From Streptomyces lanatus (lineage in GTDB: Bacteria > Actinomycetota > Actinomycetes > Streptomycetales > Streptomycetaceae): DNA of 64,000 nt. A program made the position numbers and the translations under genes. Below are positions 16,878 to 25,213 of this stretch, one piece after another (positions within the stretch are counted from its first letter, which is position 1; each line of letters opens with the position of its first letter). The notes beneath the pieces were generated by a model. It was not told the DNA's origin, searched no databases, and saw only the letters and a program-made list of their open reading frames with translations. The stretch is from contig NZ_BNBM01000004.1 of NCBI RefSeq assembly GCF_014655715.1, forward strand, positions 443,639 to 507,638, written 5' to 3'.

Positions 16878-17352
16878 CACGGTCCGCCACCGATCAGTAA
16901 CGGTCGGTCGAGAACATGTACCGGAATCCAAGCTTCAACGAATCCGCACATTCAATACTCAACGAAGTCACCGGGACCCCGGGTTCTGCACAAGCCCCTA
17001 CCGCCGGTTACGCCATTGGGCCGGGAGTGTCGGATTCGCCACCACTACGCCCCGAGCACTCCCGGACGGATGCAACAGCCCGTCCGAGCCGATGCTGTGA
17101 CGCATGTGAAGAAGTCGCCGACGAGACGTGCGCATGTCTGCACGGATGGAGACCGCTGAGGCCAAAGTGCCCTGGTGAGACGGATGTTTGATTGGAAGCC
17201 CGCACCCGCAGCGTGCTTTGATCCATCGCACCGCGGGGACCACGAACGGTTCCCGGAAACGGGCGCCGGACGCCCGCGGTCGCGGCCGTCATCTGTCCCC
17301 AGAGGGGGCCGCTCCCCCTTGTGAAATACCCATTAGGAAGGGAAGTTCCATC
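16878..17352. other. 475-bp intergenic region before the GG-leader peptide gene
   Basis: No supported gene; short ORFs here lack ribosome binding sites and codon bias. The left part is AT-richer than its surroundings. Two hairpins are possible: CCGGGAGTG (17021-17029) with CACTCCCGG (17057-17065), and GGACGG (17064-17069) with CCGTCC (17080-17085), which share two bases and could compete. The promoter of the peptide operon must lie here; I could not assign a convincing -35/-10 pair. Confidence 0.5.
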
Positions 17353-17568
17353 ATGAACTCCACCCCCCAGGTTGCGACCGTCGAGATCTCCGACGCCGAG
17401 CTCGACAACGTCTCCGGCGGCCTGCAGGTCAACGCCGTGAACGGTGCCCTCGACGCTGTCAACGGCATCGCCCCGGTCTCCGGCCTGGTCGACACGGTCG
17501 TCGGCACCGTGGAGGGTGTCACCGGCCTGAACACCGCCCCGGTCTCCGGCCTGGTCGCCGGTCTCTGA
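17353..17568 (+). CDS. double-glycine-leader secreted peptide (RiPP or bacteriocin-like precursor)
   Basis: 71 residues from ATG 17353 with AGGAAGGGAAG upstream. Residues 1-23 form a leader ending EISDAELDNVSGG, the classic ELxxVxGG site for C39 peptidases. The 48-residue core (starts LQVNAVNGALDAVNG) has no Cys, Lys, Arg, His, Trp, Tyr or Phe, two Ser and four Thr; it is rich in Val, Gly, Leu, Asn and carries three acidic residues. APVSGLV occurs twice, 22 residues apart. The next three genes are the exporter. No modification enzyme is near. It could be an unmodified bacteriocin, a peptide modified in trans, or a chaplin-like surface-active peptide; sequence alone cannot decide. Confidence 0.8.
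   Translation: MNSTPQVATVEISDAELDNVSGGLQVNAVNGALDAVNGIAPVSGLVDTVVGTVEGVTGLNTAPVSGLVAGL
17469..17557 (+). repeat. two exact 23-bp direct repeats inside the peptide core
   Basis: Positions 17469-17491 and 17535-17557 are identical over 23 bases and start 66 bases (22 codons) apart. They encode the two APVSGLV segments. Because even third positions match, recent internal duplication or conversion is likely rather than protein-level convergence. Confidence 0.85.
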
Positions 17569-17592
17569 TCGCACCTTTTGCAACCGCTGAGT

Positions 17593-17617
17593 CCCGGAGC
17601 CATTCCCCGGCTCCGGG
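17593..17617 (+). terminator. hairpin between precursor gene and exporter genes
   Basis: CCCGGAGCC (17593-17601) and GGCTCCGGG (17609-17617) give a 9-bp stem with a 7-base loop, 24 bases after the peptide stop. In bacteriocin operons such a hairpin often acts as a leaky terminator or mRNA stabiliser, so the precursor is made in excess over the exporter. Confidence 0.6.
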
Positions 17618-17708
17618 GCTCTTCGGGTGCCGTGACACAGACCGGCACCGCTCCGCAGCACGACCGGCCCCCGCGCGCCGGTCCTCCGTCATCCTCAGGT
17701 GAGGTTCC

Positions 17709-18515
17709 GTGCAGTTCCGCCAACAGGCCCTCGCCAAGCTCCAGTCACCGGAGGAGCTCGACCTTCCGGTGCGCTTCGCCCGCCCGCAGGGCTGGCTGGT
17801 CCTCTCCGTGACCGTGGTCGTCATGGCCGCCGCGTCCGTATGGGCGGTGACCGGATCGGTCGCCTCCACGGTCAGCTCGCCCGCCATCCTCACCCACGGC
17901 CAGGGCAGCTACATCCTCCAGAGCCCGGTCGCCGGCCAGGTCACCGCGGTCCTCGCCGAGCAGGGCGCACGGCTCCCGGCCAATTCCCCGGTGCTGAAGG
18001 TCCGTACCGCCGAGGGCGAGAAGGTCGTACGCACGGTCGCCGCGGGCCGGGTCACCGGGCTCGCCGCCACCATCGGGCAGATCATCTCCACCGGCGCGAA
18101 CGTCGCCGCCATCGAGAAGGTCGCCCACTCCGAGGACCCGCTGTACGCGACGGTGTACGTCCCCGCCGAGAACGCCGCGTCCATCCCCGACAAGGCGGCC
18201 GTGGACCTCACCGTCTCCTCCGTGCCCACACAGGAGTACGGCGTGCTGCGCGGCCATGTGAAGTCGGTGGACCGCTCCGCGCAGTCGGCGCAGCAGATCG
18301 CCGCGTTCCTCGGGGACACTCAGCTGGGCGAGCAGTTCACCAAGGACGGCCGGCCGGTCGCCGTACTGGTGAAGCTGGACAAGAAGTCGAGCACGAAGAG
18401 CGGCTACAAGTGGTCGTCCGCGGACGGACCGCCCTTCGACCTCACCTCCATGACCCTGGCCTCTGGCTCGATCCGCCTGGCCGACGAGCGTCCCGTCGAT
18501 TGGCTGCTGCCGTGA
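17709..18515 (+). CDS. HlyD-like NHLM-type secretion adaptor protein
   Basis: 268 residues, GTG 17709 with AGGTGAGG upstream. A single membrane segment at about 28-50 (GWLVLSVTVVVMAAASVWAVTGSV) precedes the lipoyl/barrel-sandwich part (SPVAGQVTAVLAEQGARLPANSPVLKV and VAAGRVTGLAATIGQII, two half-motifs), then a beta-barrel region. This layout matches the membrane-fusion-like subunit found with NHLM bacteriocin exporters. In a Gram-positive cell it would bridge the ABC exporter and the wall. Its stop overlaps the GTG of the next gene. Confidence 0.85.
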   Translation: MQFRQQALAKLQSPEELDLPVRFARPQGWLVLSVTVVVMAAASVWAVTGSVASTVSSPAILTHGQGSYILQSPVAGQVTAVLAEQGARLPANSPVLKVRTAEGEKVVRTVAAGRVTGLAATIGQIISTGANVAAIEKVAHSEDPLYATVYVPAENAASIPDKAAVDLTVSSVPTQEYGVLRGHVKSVDRSAQSAQQIAAFLGDTQLGEQFTKDGRPVAVLVKLDKKSSTKSGYKWSSADGPPFDLTSMTLASGSIRLADERPVDWLLP

Positions 18516-20734
18516 GCCCCGCACAGGAGACGCGGAGCAGGCGCCGCGCCGCCCCGCCGAAGCGCCCGGTCCCCAAGGGGAAGTCGAAGACGGTCCGCAC
18601 CCCCACCGTCCTGCAGATGGAGGCCGTGGAGTGCGGCGCCGCCTCCCTCGCGATGGTGCTCGGCCACTACGGCCGCCATGTCCCGCTGGAGGAACTGCGC
18701 ATCGCGTGCGGTGTCTCCCGTGACGGCTCGCGCGCCAGCAATCTGCTCAAGGCCGCCCGCAGCTACGGTCTGACGGCCAAGGGCATGCAGATGGACACGG
18801 CCGCCCTCGCCGAGGTCAAGACGCCGGCCGTCCTGTTCTGGGAGTTCAACCACTACGTCGTCTACGACGGCATGGGCCGCCGCTTCGGCCGCCGCGGCGT
18901 CTACATCAACGACCCCGCCAAGGGCCGCCGCTTCGTGCCTATGGAGGACTTCGACGGCAGCTTCACCGGCGTCGTCCTGGTGATGGAGCCCGGCGAGGAC
19001 TTCACCAAGGGCGGCCGCAAGCCGGGCGTGCTCGGCGCGATGCCGGCCCGGCTGCGCGGCACCGCCGGCACGATGCCCGCCGCCGTCCTGGCAAGCCTGC
19101 TCCTGGTGGTGGTCGGCGCGGCGGTGCCCGCGCTCAGCCGCACGTACATCGACATGTTCCTCATCGGCGGCCAGACCTCGCTGCTGGGCGTGCTGTTCGC
19201 GTCGATGGGGACCTGCGTCGCGCTGTCGCTGGTGCTGACCTGGCTGCAGCAGGCGAACCTGCTGCGCGGCCGCATCATCTCCTCGACCCTGTCGAGCGCG
19301 AAGTTCCTGCGCCATCTGCTGCGGCTGCCGGTGACGTTCTTCTCCCAGCGCAGCCCGGCCGACCTGGTGCAGCGCCTCCAGTCGAACGACGCCGTCGCCG
19401 AGACCCTGGCCCGCGACCTCGCGGCGGCGGGCGTGGACGCGGTGGTCGTCATCCTCTACGCGCTCCTCCTCTACACCTACGACCCGCAGCTCACGTTCGT
19501 CGGCATAGGCGTCGCGCTCCTCAACGTGGTCGCCATGCGCGTCGTCATCCGCCTGCGCGCCACCCGCACCGCCAAGCTCCGCGCGGACAGCGCCCGCCTC
19601 ACCAACACCGCCTACACCGGTCTCCAGCTGATCGAGACGATGAAGGCGACCGGCGGCGAGGACGGCTACTTCCGCAAGTGGGCAGGCCAGCACGCCACCA
19701 CGCTGGAGGAACAGCAGCGCCTCGGCGTCCCGAGCGCCTGGCTCGGCGTGGTCGCCCCCACCCTCGCCACGCTGAACAGCGCCCTCATCCTCTGGATAGG
19801 CGGCATGCGCGCGGTCGAGGGCGGTATATCCGTCGGTCTGCTGGTCGCCTTCCAGGCCCTGGTCACCCGCTTCACCGCCCCGATCACCCGCCTCAACGGC
19901 GTCGCGGGCCGCATCCAGGACTTCGCCGCCGACGTGGCCCGTCTGAAGGACGTCGAGAACTTCGAGGCGGACCCGCTCTACGGCCGCCCCGGCACCGGCG
20001 AGTCCACCCGCCGCCTCCACGGCCACGTCGAGCTGCAGAACATCACCTTCGGCTACAGCCCCCTCGACAAGCCCCTGCTGACGGGCTTCGACCTCACCGT
20101 GGGCCCCGGCCAGCAGGTCGCCCTGGTCGGCGGCTCCGGCAGCGGCAAGTCCACCGTCTCCCGGCTGATCTCGGGCCTGTACGCCCCCTGGGAGGGCGTC
20201 ATCCGCATCGACGACCAGCGCATCGACGACATCCCGCGCGGCGCCCTCGCCGCCTCCGTCTCCTTCGTCGACCAGGAGGTCTTCCTCTTCGAGGGCACCG
20301 TCCGCGACAACGTGGCGCTGTGGGACCCGTCGATCCCCGACGACGCGGTGGTGGACGCGCTGCGCGACGCCGCGCTGTACGACGTGGTGATGCGCCGCCC
20401 CGGCGGCATCCAGAGCAAGGTCGAGCAGGACGGCCGCAACTTCTCCGGCGGGCAGCGCCAGCGCCTGGAGATCGCACGGGCACTGGTGCGCCGCCCCAGC
20501 ATCCTCGTCCTCGACGAGGTGACGAGCGCGCTGGACGCGGAGACCGAACTGGTCGTGATGGACAACCTGCGCAAGCGAGGCTGCGCCTGTGTGGTGATCG
20601 CGCACCGGCTGAGCACCGTGCGCGACAGCGACGAGATCGTCGTACTGGAGCACGGCACGATCGTCGAACGCGGGCGGCACGAGGAGCTGGTGGCGCGCGG
20701 CGGCGCGTACGCGGCTCTGGTCAGGGAGCGATGA
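18512..20734 (+). CDS. NHLM-type peptidase-containing ABC exporter (C39 peptidase, membrane domain, ATPase)
   Basis: 740 residues from GTG 18512, which overlaps the adaptor stop. Residues 28-165 are a C39 peptidase with Cys41 (VLQMEAVECGAASLAM), His114 (FNHYVVYDG) and Asp134 (YINDPAKG), all intact. A six-helix exporter domain follows (about 190-470) and then an ATPase with GGSGSGKST Walker A, FSGGQRQR signature, ILVLDEVTSALD Walker B and IAHRLST H-loop. Expected to cut the precursor after Gly-Gly and export the core in one step. All catalytic residues are present, so the system should be active. Confidence 0.93.
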   Translation: MSPAQETRSRRRAAPPKRPVPKGKSKTVRTPTVLQMEAVECGAASLAMVLGHYGRHVPLEELRIACGVSRDGSRASNLLKAARSYGLTAKGMQMDTAALAEVKTPAVLFWEFNHYVVYDGMGRRFGRRGVYINDPAKGRRFVPMEDFDGSFTGVVLVMEPGEDFTKGGRKPGVLGAMPARLRGTAGTMPAAVLASLLLVVVGAAVPALSRTYIDMFLIGGQTSLLGVLFASMGTCVALSLVLTWLQQANLLRGRIISSTLSSAKFLRHLLRLPVTFFSQRSPADLVQRLQSNDAVAETLARDLAAAGVDAVVVILYALLLYTYDPQLTFVGIGVALLNVVAMRVVIRLRATRTAKLRADSARLTNTAYTGLQLIETMKATGGEDGYFRKWAGQHATTLEEQQRLGVPSAWLGVVAPTLATLNSALILWIGGMRAVEGGISVGLLVAFQALVTRFTAPITRLNGVAGRIQDFAADVARLKDVENFEADPLYGRPGTGESTRRLHGHVELQNITFGYSPLDKPLLTGFDLTVGPGQQVALVGGSGSGKSTVSRLISGLYAPWEGVIRIDDQRIDDIPRGALAASVSFVDQEVFLFEGTVRDNVALWDPSIPDDAVVDALRDAALYDVVMRRPGGIQSKVEQDGRNFSGGQRQRLEIARALVRRPSILVLDEVTSALDAETELVVMDNLRKRGCACVVIAHRLSTVRDSDEIVVLEHGTIVERGRHEELVARGGAYAALVRER

Positions 20735-20735
20735 G

Positions 20736-23564
20736 ATGACCTCCGTACACGCGGGAGAACACGAGGGAGACCTCGTCCTCGGCGCGCTCGGCCAGATGGG
20801 CACACGCATCGACTGCGCCGGTTTCAACCGGATCGACCTCGAAGGCCCGCAGGTGTTGTGGCTGGTCGCGTCCGGCGCGGTGGACCTGTTCGCGGTCGAC
20901 GCCGGTCAGCAGGGCCACTGGCATCACCTCGGCCGCCTGGAGGCAGGCTCGCTGCTGCTCGGCCCGGTGCCGGGACCGCAGCACACGCTGGTCGCCCGCC
21001 CGCTGCGTGACTGCGTCGTCCACCGCATCGGACTGCGCGAGCTGTACCAGCCCGCGAACACCCAGACCTGGTCCTACGACGAGTACGGCAACCCGCAGTA
21101 CGTGCCCCCGCAGACCAGCCCCCTGGAGTACGCCCTCGCCCTGGGCGTCGGCCGCAGCCTCACCATCCTCTTCCAGGCGCCGATGGCCACCGAGCGGGCG
21201 GCCGAGGTCACCGACGACGACGTCTTCTGGATGCAGGTGCCGCCCGGCAGCGTGCAGTACGGCTCGCTGTACGGCGCGGAGGCGGCCGCCGATCTGCTGA
21301 TGGACCCGGCGGTCTGGCAGTCCATGGTCGACCAGCAGTACCGCCTGCTGACCACGCTGGACCGCTGGATCGAGCAGCTCGAACGCACCCATGAGAACCG
21401 CACCGCCGAGGGCATCAAGGCCGGCGAGGCGGTGCGCGCGCAGGCCGATCAGACGCTGCTGGCGTCCATCGGCAAGCGCGGCGGCAAGCCGACGACGGCC
21501 GCCGACGCGGACGCGAGCTACGCCGCCTGCAAGCTGGTCGCCGAGGCGGCCGGGATCACCCTGTCCGAGCCCGCGCAGAGCGGCACCGAGAGCGATCGGC
21601 TGGACCCGGTGGAGCGGGTGGCCATCGCGTCCCGGGTGCGGACCCGGTCCGTACGCCTTGACGGGCGCTGGTGGCGGGACAACGTGGGGCCGTTGGTCGG
21701 TCACCGGGCGCTCTCGGGCGCTCCGGTCGCGCTGCTGTGGCGGCGGAGCGGCTATGTCGCCGTGCATCCGGCGACCGGCCGGGAGACGCCGATCGAGAAG
21801 GCGAACGCGGAGGAGTTCGAGCCTCGCGCGGTGATGTTCTACCGCCCGCTGCCCGACCGTGCGTTGAGCCCCTTGAGGCTGCTGCGGTTCAGCATGCGGG
21901 GCACGGGCGGCGACGTCGGCAACCTGATGGTCAGCGGCCTGGTTACCGTCGGCATCGGTGCGCTGGTGCCGATCGCGACCGGCAAGGTGCTCGGCGAGTT
22001 CGTGCCGAAGGCGCAGACCGGGCTGATCGTGCAGTTCTGTCTGGCCGTGATGATCAGCGGTGTCGTGGCGGCGGCGTTCATGCTGCTGCAGAACCTGACG
22101 ATCCTGCGGCTTGAGGGCCGTATCGAGGCGACGCTGCAACCGGCCCTGTGGGACCGGCTGCTGCGGCTGCCCACGAAGTTCTTCACCCAGCGCTCGACCG
22201 GTGAGCTGGCCAGCCAGGCCATGGGCATCAGCGCGATACGGCGGCTGATGGCCGGTGTCGGCCCCGTCGTCGCGTCGTCGGTGACGGTGGGCGCGATGAA
22301 CCTGACGCTGCTGTTCTGGTACAGCGTGCCTATGGCAATGGCGGCGATCGGCATGCTGATCGTCATCGCCGCGGTGTTCCTGGGGCTGGGGCTGTGGCAG
22401 GTGCGCTGGCAGCGGCGGCTGGTGGTGCTCAACAACAAGCTGAACAACCAGGCGTTCCAGACGCTGCGCGGACTGCCGAAACTGCGGGTCGCGGCGGCCG
22501 AGAACTACGCGTACGCGGCCTGGGCCTCGCAGTTCGCGCACAGCCGTGAGCTCCAGCAGAGGGTGGGGCGGATCAAGAACCTCACCACGGTCATGGGCGC
22601 GGTGTATCTGCCGCTGTGCACCCTGCTGATGTTCATGCTGCTTGCGGGTCCGGCCCGCGGGTCGATGTCGGCGGCGGCGTTCCTCACCTTCAACACCTCG
22701 GTGACGATGCTGCTGACCTCGGTCACCCAGCTGACGGGCGCGTTCGTGTCGGCGGTGGCCGCGCTGCCCCTGTTCGAGGAGATCAAGCCGGTCCTGGAGG
22801 CCACGCCGGAGGTGCGCACGGCGAGCACCCGGCCGGGCCCGCTGACCGGTTCGATGGAGGCGCGCCGCCTGTCCTTCCGGTACTCCGACGACGGTCCTCT
22901 GGTCCTGGACGACGTGTCCTTCGACATCCGGCCGGGCGAGTTCGTGGCGATCGTCGGCCCCAGCGGCTGCGGCAAGTCGACGCTGCTGAGGCTGCTGATC
23001 GGCTTCGACAAGCCGGTCTCGGGCAGTGTGCTGTACGACGGGCAGGACCTGGCGGCACTGGACCAGTCGGCCGTGCGACGGCAGTGCGGGGTGGTGCTCC
23101 AGCACGCCCAGCCGTTCACCGGGTCGATCCTGGACGTCATCTGCGGCACCGAGCCGTACACGCCGGAAGAGGCGATGGCGGCGGCCGAGATGGCCGGTCT
23201 GGCCGAGGACATCAAGCGGATGCCGATGGGGCTGCACACCATCGTCTCGGGCAGCGGGGCGATCTCCGGCGGGCAGCGCCAGCGCCTGATGATCGCCCAG
23301 GCGCTGATCCGCAGGCCGCGCATCCTGTTCTTCGACGAGGCGACCAGCGCCCTCGACAACGAGACGCAGCGCACGGTCATCGAGTCCACGAGGGCCCTCA
23401 ACGCCACCCGTATCGTCATCGCGCACCGGCTGTCCACGGTGCTGGACGCCGACCGCGTCATCGTGATGGAGGACGGCAAGGTCGCCCAGCAGGGCCCGCC
23501 CGCGCAGCTCCTCGCGGACACGGGCGGGCGGCTGCACGAGCTGGTGCGGCGTCAGATGGCCTGA
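20736..23564 (+). CDS. NHLM-type second ABC exporter with N-terminal sensor-like domain
   Basis: 942 residues; ATG 20736 lies one base after the previous stop. The first 370 residues lack a C39 motif; residues 15-110 (LEGPQVLWLVASGAVDLFAV, HHLGRLEAGSLLLG) look like a cyclic-nucleotide-binding-like jelly roll, as in other NHLM ATP-binding proteins. A membrane domain (about 385-700) and an ATPase (GPSGCGKSTLL, ISGGQRQRL, ILFFDEATSALD, IAHRLST) follow. With the C39 exporter it probably forms a heterodimer. The convergent SRPBCC gene ends one base after its stop, so no terminator fits between. Confidence 0.88.
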   Translation: MTSVHAGEHEGDLVLGALGQMGTRIDCAGFNRIDLEGPQVLWLVASGAVDLFAVDAGQQGHWHHLGRLEAGSLLLGPVPGPQHTLVARPLRDCVVHRIGLRELYQPANTQTWSYDEYGNPQYVPPQTSPLEYALALGVGRSLTILFQAPMATERAAEVTDDDVFWMQVPPGSVQYGSLYGAEAAADLLMDPAVWQSMVDQQYRLLTTLDRWIEQLERTHENRTAEGIKAGEAVRAQADQTLLASIGKRGGKPTTAADADASYAACKLVAEAAGITLSEPAQSGTESDRLDPVERVAIASRVRTRSVRLDGRWWRDNVGPLVGHRALSGAPVALLWRRSGYVAVHPATGRETPIEKANAEEFEPRAVMFYRPLPDRALSPLRLLRFSMRGTGGDVGNLMVSGLVTVGIGALVPIATGKVLGEFVPKAQTGLIVQFCLAVMISGVVAAAFMLLQNLTILRLEGRIEATLQPALWDRLLRLPTKFFTQRSTGELASQAMGISAIRRLMAGVGPVVASSVTVGAMNLTLLFWYSVPMAMAAIGMLIVIAAVFLGLGLWQVRWQRRLVVLNNKLNNQAFQTLRGLPKLRVAAAENYAYAAWASQFAHSRELQQRVGRIKNLTTVMGAVYLPLCTLLMFMLLAGPARGSMSAAAFLTFNTSVTMLLTSVTQLTGAFVSAVAALPLFEEIKPVLEATPEVRTASTRPGPLTGSMEARRLSFRYSDDGPLVLDDVSFDIRPGEFVAIVGPSGCGKSTLLRLLIGFDKPVSGSVLYDGQDLAALDQSAVRRQCGVVLQHAQPFTGSILDVICGTEPYTPEEAMAAAEMAGLAEDIKRMPMGLHTIVSGSGAISGGQRQRLMIAQALIRRPRILFFDEATSALDNETQRTVIESTRALNATRIVIAHRLSTVLDADRVIVMEDGKVAQQGPPAQLLADTGGRLHELVRRQMA

Positions 23565-23565
23565 G

Positions 23566-24093
23566 TCAGCCCTGGCCCGGGATGGCGGCGCCGGAGGGCA
23601 CGCCGACCGCGATGTACCCGTCGTAGAACCCCTTCCAGGGTGCCTCGGTCCCGGCGTGCGGGCCCTCGAACCGCTCGCCGCGGGCCTTCGCGTCCAGGGC
23701 TGCCAGGCAGACCTCCCAGCCGGCGCCGTTGCGGGCGGCGGTGTCCTCGGCGGCCAGGACGTTGGTGAGCGTGAAGCGGGTGCGCTTGTCGTCGAGCGCC
23801 TCCAGGTCGAAGTGCAGCTCGTCGCCGCCCCATTCGAAGGACAGGTGGCGGGGTGCGTCCACGGCGATGATCACCCCCGGGAAGTCCGCCATGTTCGGGT
23901 CCCCGCTGAAGGTCACCGCTCCGCCCGGCCGCAGATCCATCTCGGCGCGGGAGGGGAACCACTCGGCGAGTTCGTCGGGGTCGGTGACGAAGCGCCAGAC
24001 GCGGTCGATCGGGTGGTCGTAGATACGGCTGAAGCGGACGGCGGGGCGGCCGTCGTCCAGCGTCGAGTAGGTGCCGGTCAGTTCGACGGACAT
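23566..24093 (-). CDS. AHSA1-type SRPBCC domain protein
   Basis: 175 residues from ATG 24093; reading further upstream only runs through the preceding ArsR gene in the wrong frame. FSRIYDHPIDRVWRFVTDPDELAEWFPSRAEMDLRPGG is the hallmark opening of the Aha1 C-terminal-like SRPBCC fold, a ligand-binding cavity fold used in solvent/xenobiotic responses. The gene starts 5 bases after the ArsR stop, an arrangement (ArsR-SRPBCC) seen often in actinobacteria. Ligand unknown. Confidence 0.88.
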   Translation of the reverse strand: MSVELTGTYSTLDDGRPAVRFSRIYDHPIDRVWRFVTDPDELAEWFPSRAEMDLRPGGAVTFSGDPNMADFPGVIIAVDAPRHLSFEWGGDELHFDLEALDDKRTRFTLTNVLAAEDTAARNGAGWEVCLAALDAKARGERFEGPHAGTEAPWKGFYDGYIAVGVPSGAAIPGQG

Positions 24094-24098
24094 ATGGA

Positions 24099-24446
24099 TC
24101 AGTCCTTTGGGGAGGGGTCCTCGGTGCTGGTGTCCGACGTCTCGTCGAGGCGCCTGCCCAGGGCGTCCAGGCTGCGGTTCCACAGCTTCCGGTACGGGGC
24201 GAGCCAGGCGTCGAGCGCGGCGATCGGGGCGGGGTCGAGGGCGTAGACACGGCGTTGCGCGTCCTGCCGTACCCGCACCAGGCCGGCCTCCCTCAGCACC
24301 TTCAGATGCTTCGAGGTGCTCGGCTGGCTCAGCCCGCACTCCTCCACGATCTCCCCGACGGACCTGGGCCGCTCCAGGAGCAGGGCGACGATGGACCGTC
24401 GATGGGGATCGGCGAGGGCGCTCCAGAGAGAGGTGTCGTCGGACAT
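24099..24446 (-). CDS. ArsR-family winged-helix repressor
   Basis: 115 residues. WSALADPHRRSIVALLLERPRSVGEIVEECGLSQPSTSKHLKVLREAGLVRVRQDAQRRVYAL is a textbook ArsR/SmtB helix-turn-helix and wing. No metal-binding ELCVCD-type motif is visible, so it belongs to the non-metal branch that accompanies SRPBCC proteins. Probably autoregulates the two-gene unit, sensing a small molecule. Confidence 0.92.
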   Translation of the reverse strand: MSDDTSLWSALADPHRRSIVALLLERPRSVGEIVEECGLSQPSTSKHLKVLREAGLVRVRQDAQRRVYALDPAPIAALDAWLAPYRKLWNRSLDALGRRLDETSDTSTEDPSPKD

Positions 24447-24649
24447 GACTCCAATATGCCTCGGCGGTTATATGCACGTCAAGGAATACGAGTCGTAGAG
24501 CAACGTCGATCGACGACGAGTCAAGCCCTTATGGGTGAAATTCATTCGGTCGAGTGAACTAGATCTTGCGCACCGCGCCGCAGGGATGCTCGGCCCCGCC
24601 CCCGGGTAACAACCCGGATCAAACGGGCCCCTGCCGAGGTGGAGCGGAC

Positions 24650-25072
24650 ATGACGCCGGACGCCGACGACCGCGCCCCCCATCCGATCGAGGACCTGGCC
24701 ACGGACCTCTCGCGGTCCGCGCCGCCCTCGGCGAACACCCATGCCCGCACCCGTAGATACGGCGCGTTCACGGTGGTCGAAGTCATGGGCGAGATCGATC
24801 TGGCGACGGAGGCGCTCCTCGCCGAGCATCTCACCGCCGCGACCACCGGGCCGGAGTCGGATGTCCTGGTCGATCTGCGGCGGGTGGCCTTCTTCGACTG
24901 CTCGGGGCTGCGCGTCCTGTGCCGGGCCGAGACCCGGGCCAGGGACCACGGCGGTCGCCTGCGGGTCGTATCGGACGCGCCGCGGATCCGGCGGCTGCTG
25001 CACGGCGCGGGACTGCTCGGACGGTTCCCCCTCCTCCCCGGGATTCCCGGAGAGGAGGGGGTGCCGTCGTAG
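24650..25072 (+). CDS. STAS-domain anti-anti-sigma factor
   Basis: 140 residues from ATG 24650 with GGTGGAGC upstream. The STAS fold is clear: FTVVEVMGEIDLATEALLAEHL, then VLVDLRRVAFFDCSGLRVLCRAE. The Ser in FFDCSGL aligns with the residue phosphorylated by HATPase anti-sigma kinases and dephosphorylated by SpoIIE phosphatases. It is an orphan here, but three SpoIIE-type phosphatases lie in the same window, two of them with kinase domains, so any could be its partner. Confidence 0.92.
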   Translation: MTPDADDRAPHPIEDLATDLSRSAPPSANTHARTRRYGAFTVVEVMGEIDLATEALLAEHLTAATTGPESDVLVDLRRVAFFDCSGLRVLCRAETRARDHGGRLRVVSDAPRIRRLLHGAGLLGRFPLLPGIPGEEGVPS

Positions 25073-25213
25073 TGCTCCGAGGTGTCGACCGGGCGGCCCC
25101 ACTCCGCCCGGCCGACCCCCGATGCGAGACCGCAGGGATCCCCTCGGCAGGCTCACACTCCCCATCCGCGAGCCGCTGCCGAACTGCACGGAGACCGTGC
25201 GATCCCGGTCCCT

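Noticed and set aside
16916..17191. 91-residue plus-strand frame between the thioesterase and the GG-leader peptide
   Set aside because: No ribosome binding site, poor codon bias and overlaps predicted hairpins.
17699..18511. N-terminal extension of the C39 exporter reading frame through the HlyD gene
   Set aside because: That part is in another frame over the adaptor gene; the exporter starts at GTG 18512 with stop/start overlap.
20721..23537. 938-residue minus-strand reading frame opposite the second ABC protein
   Set aside because: Shadow of a gene with intact Walker motifs; composition is Arg/Gln/His-rich junk typical of antisense frames.
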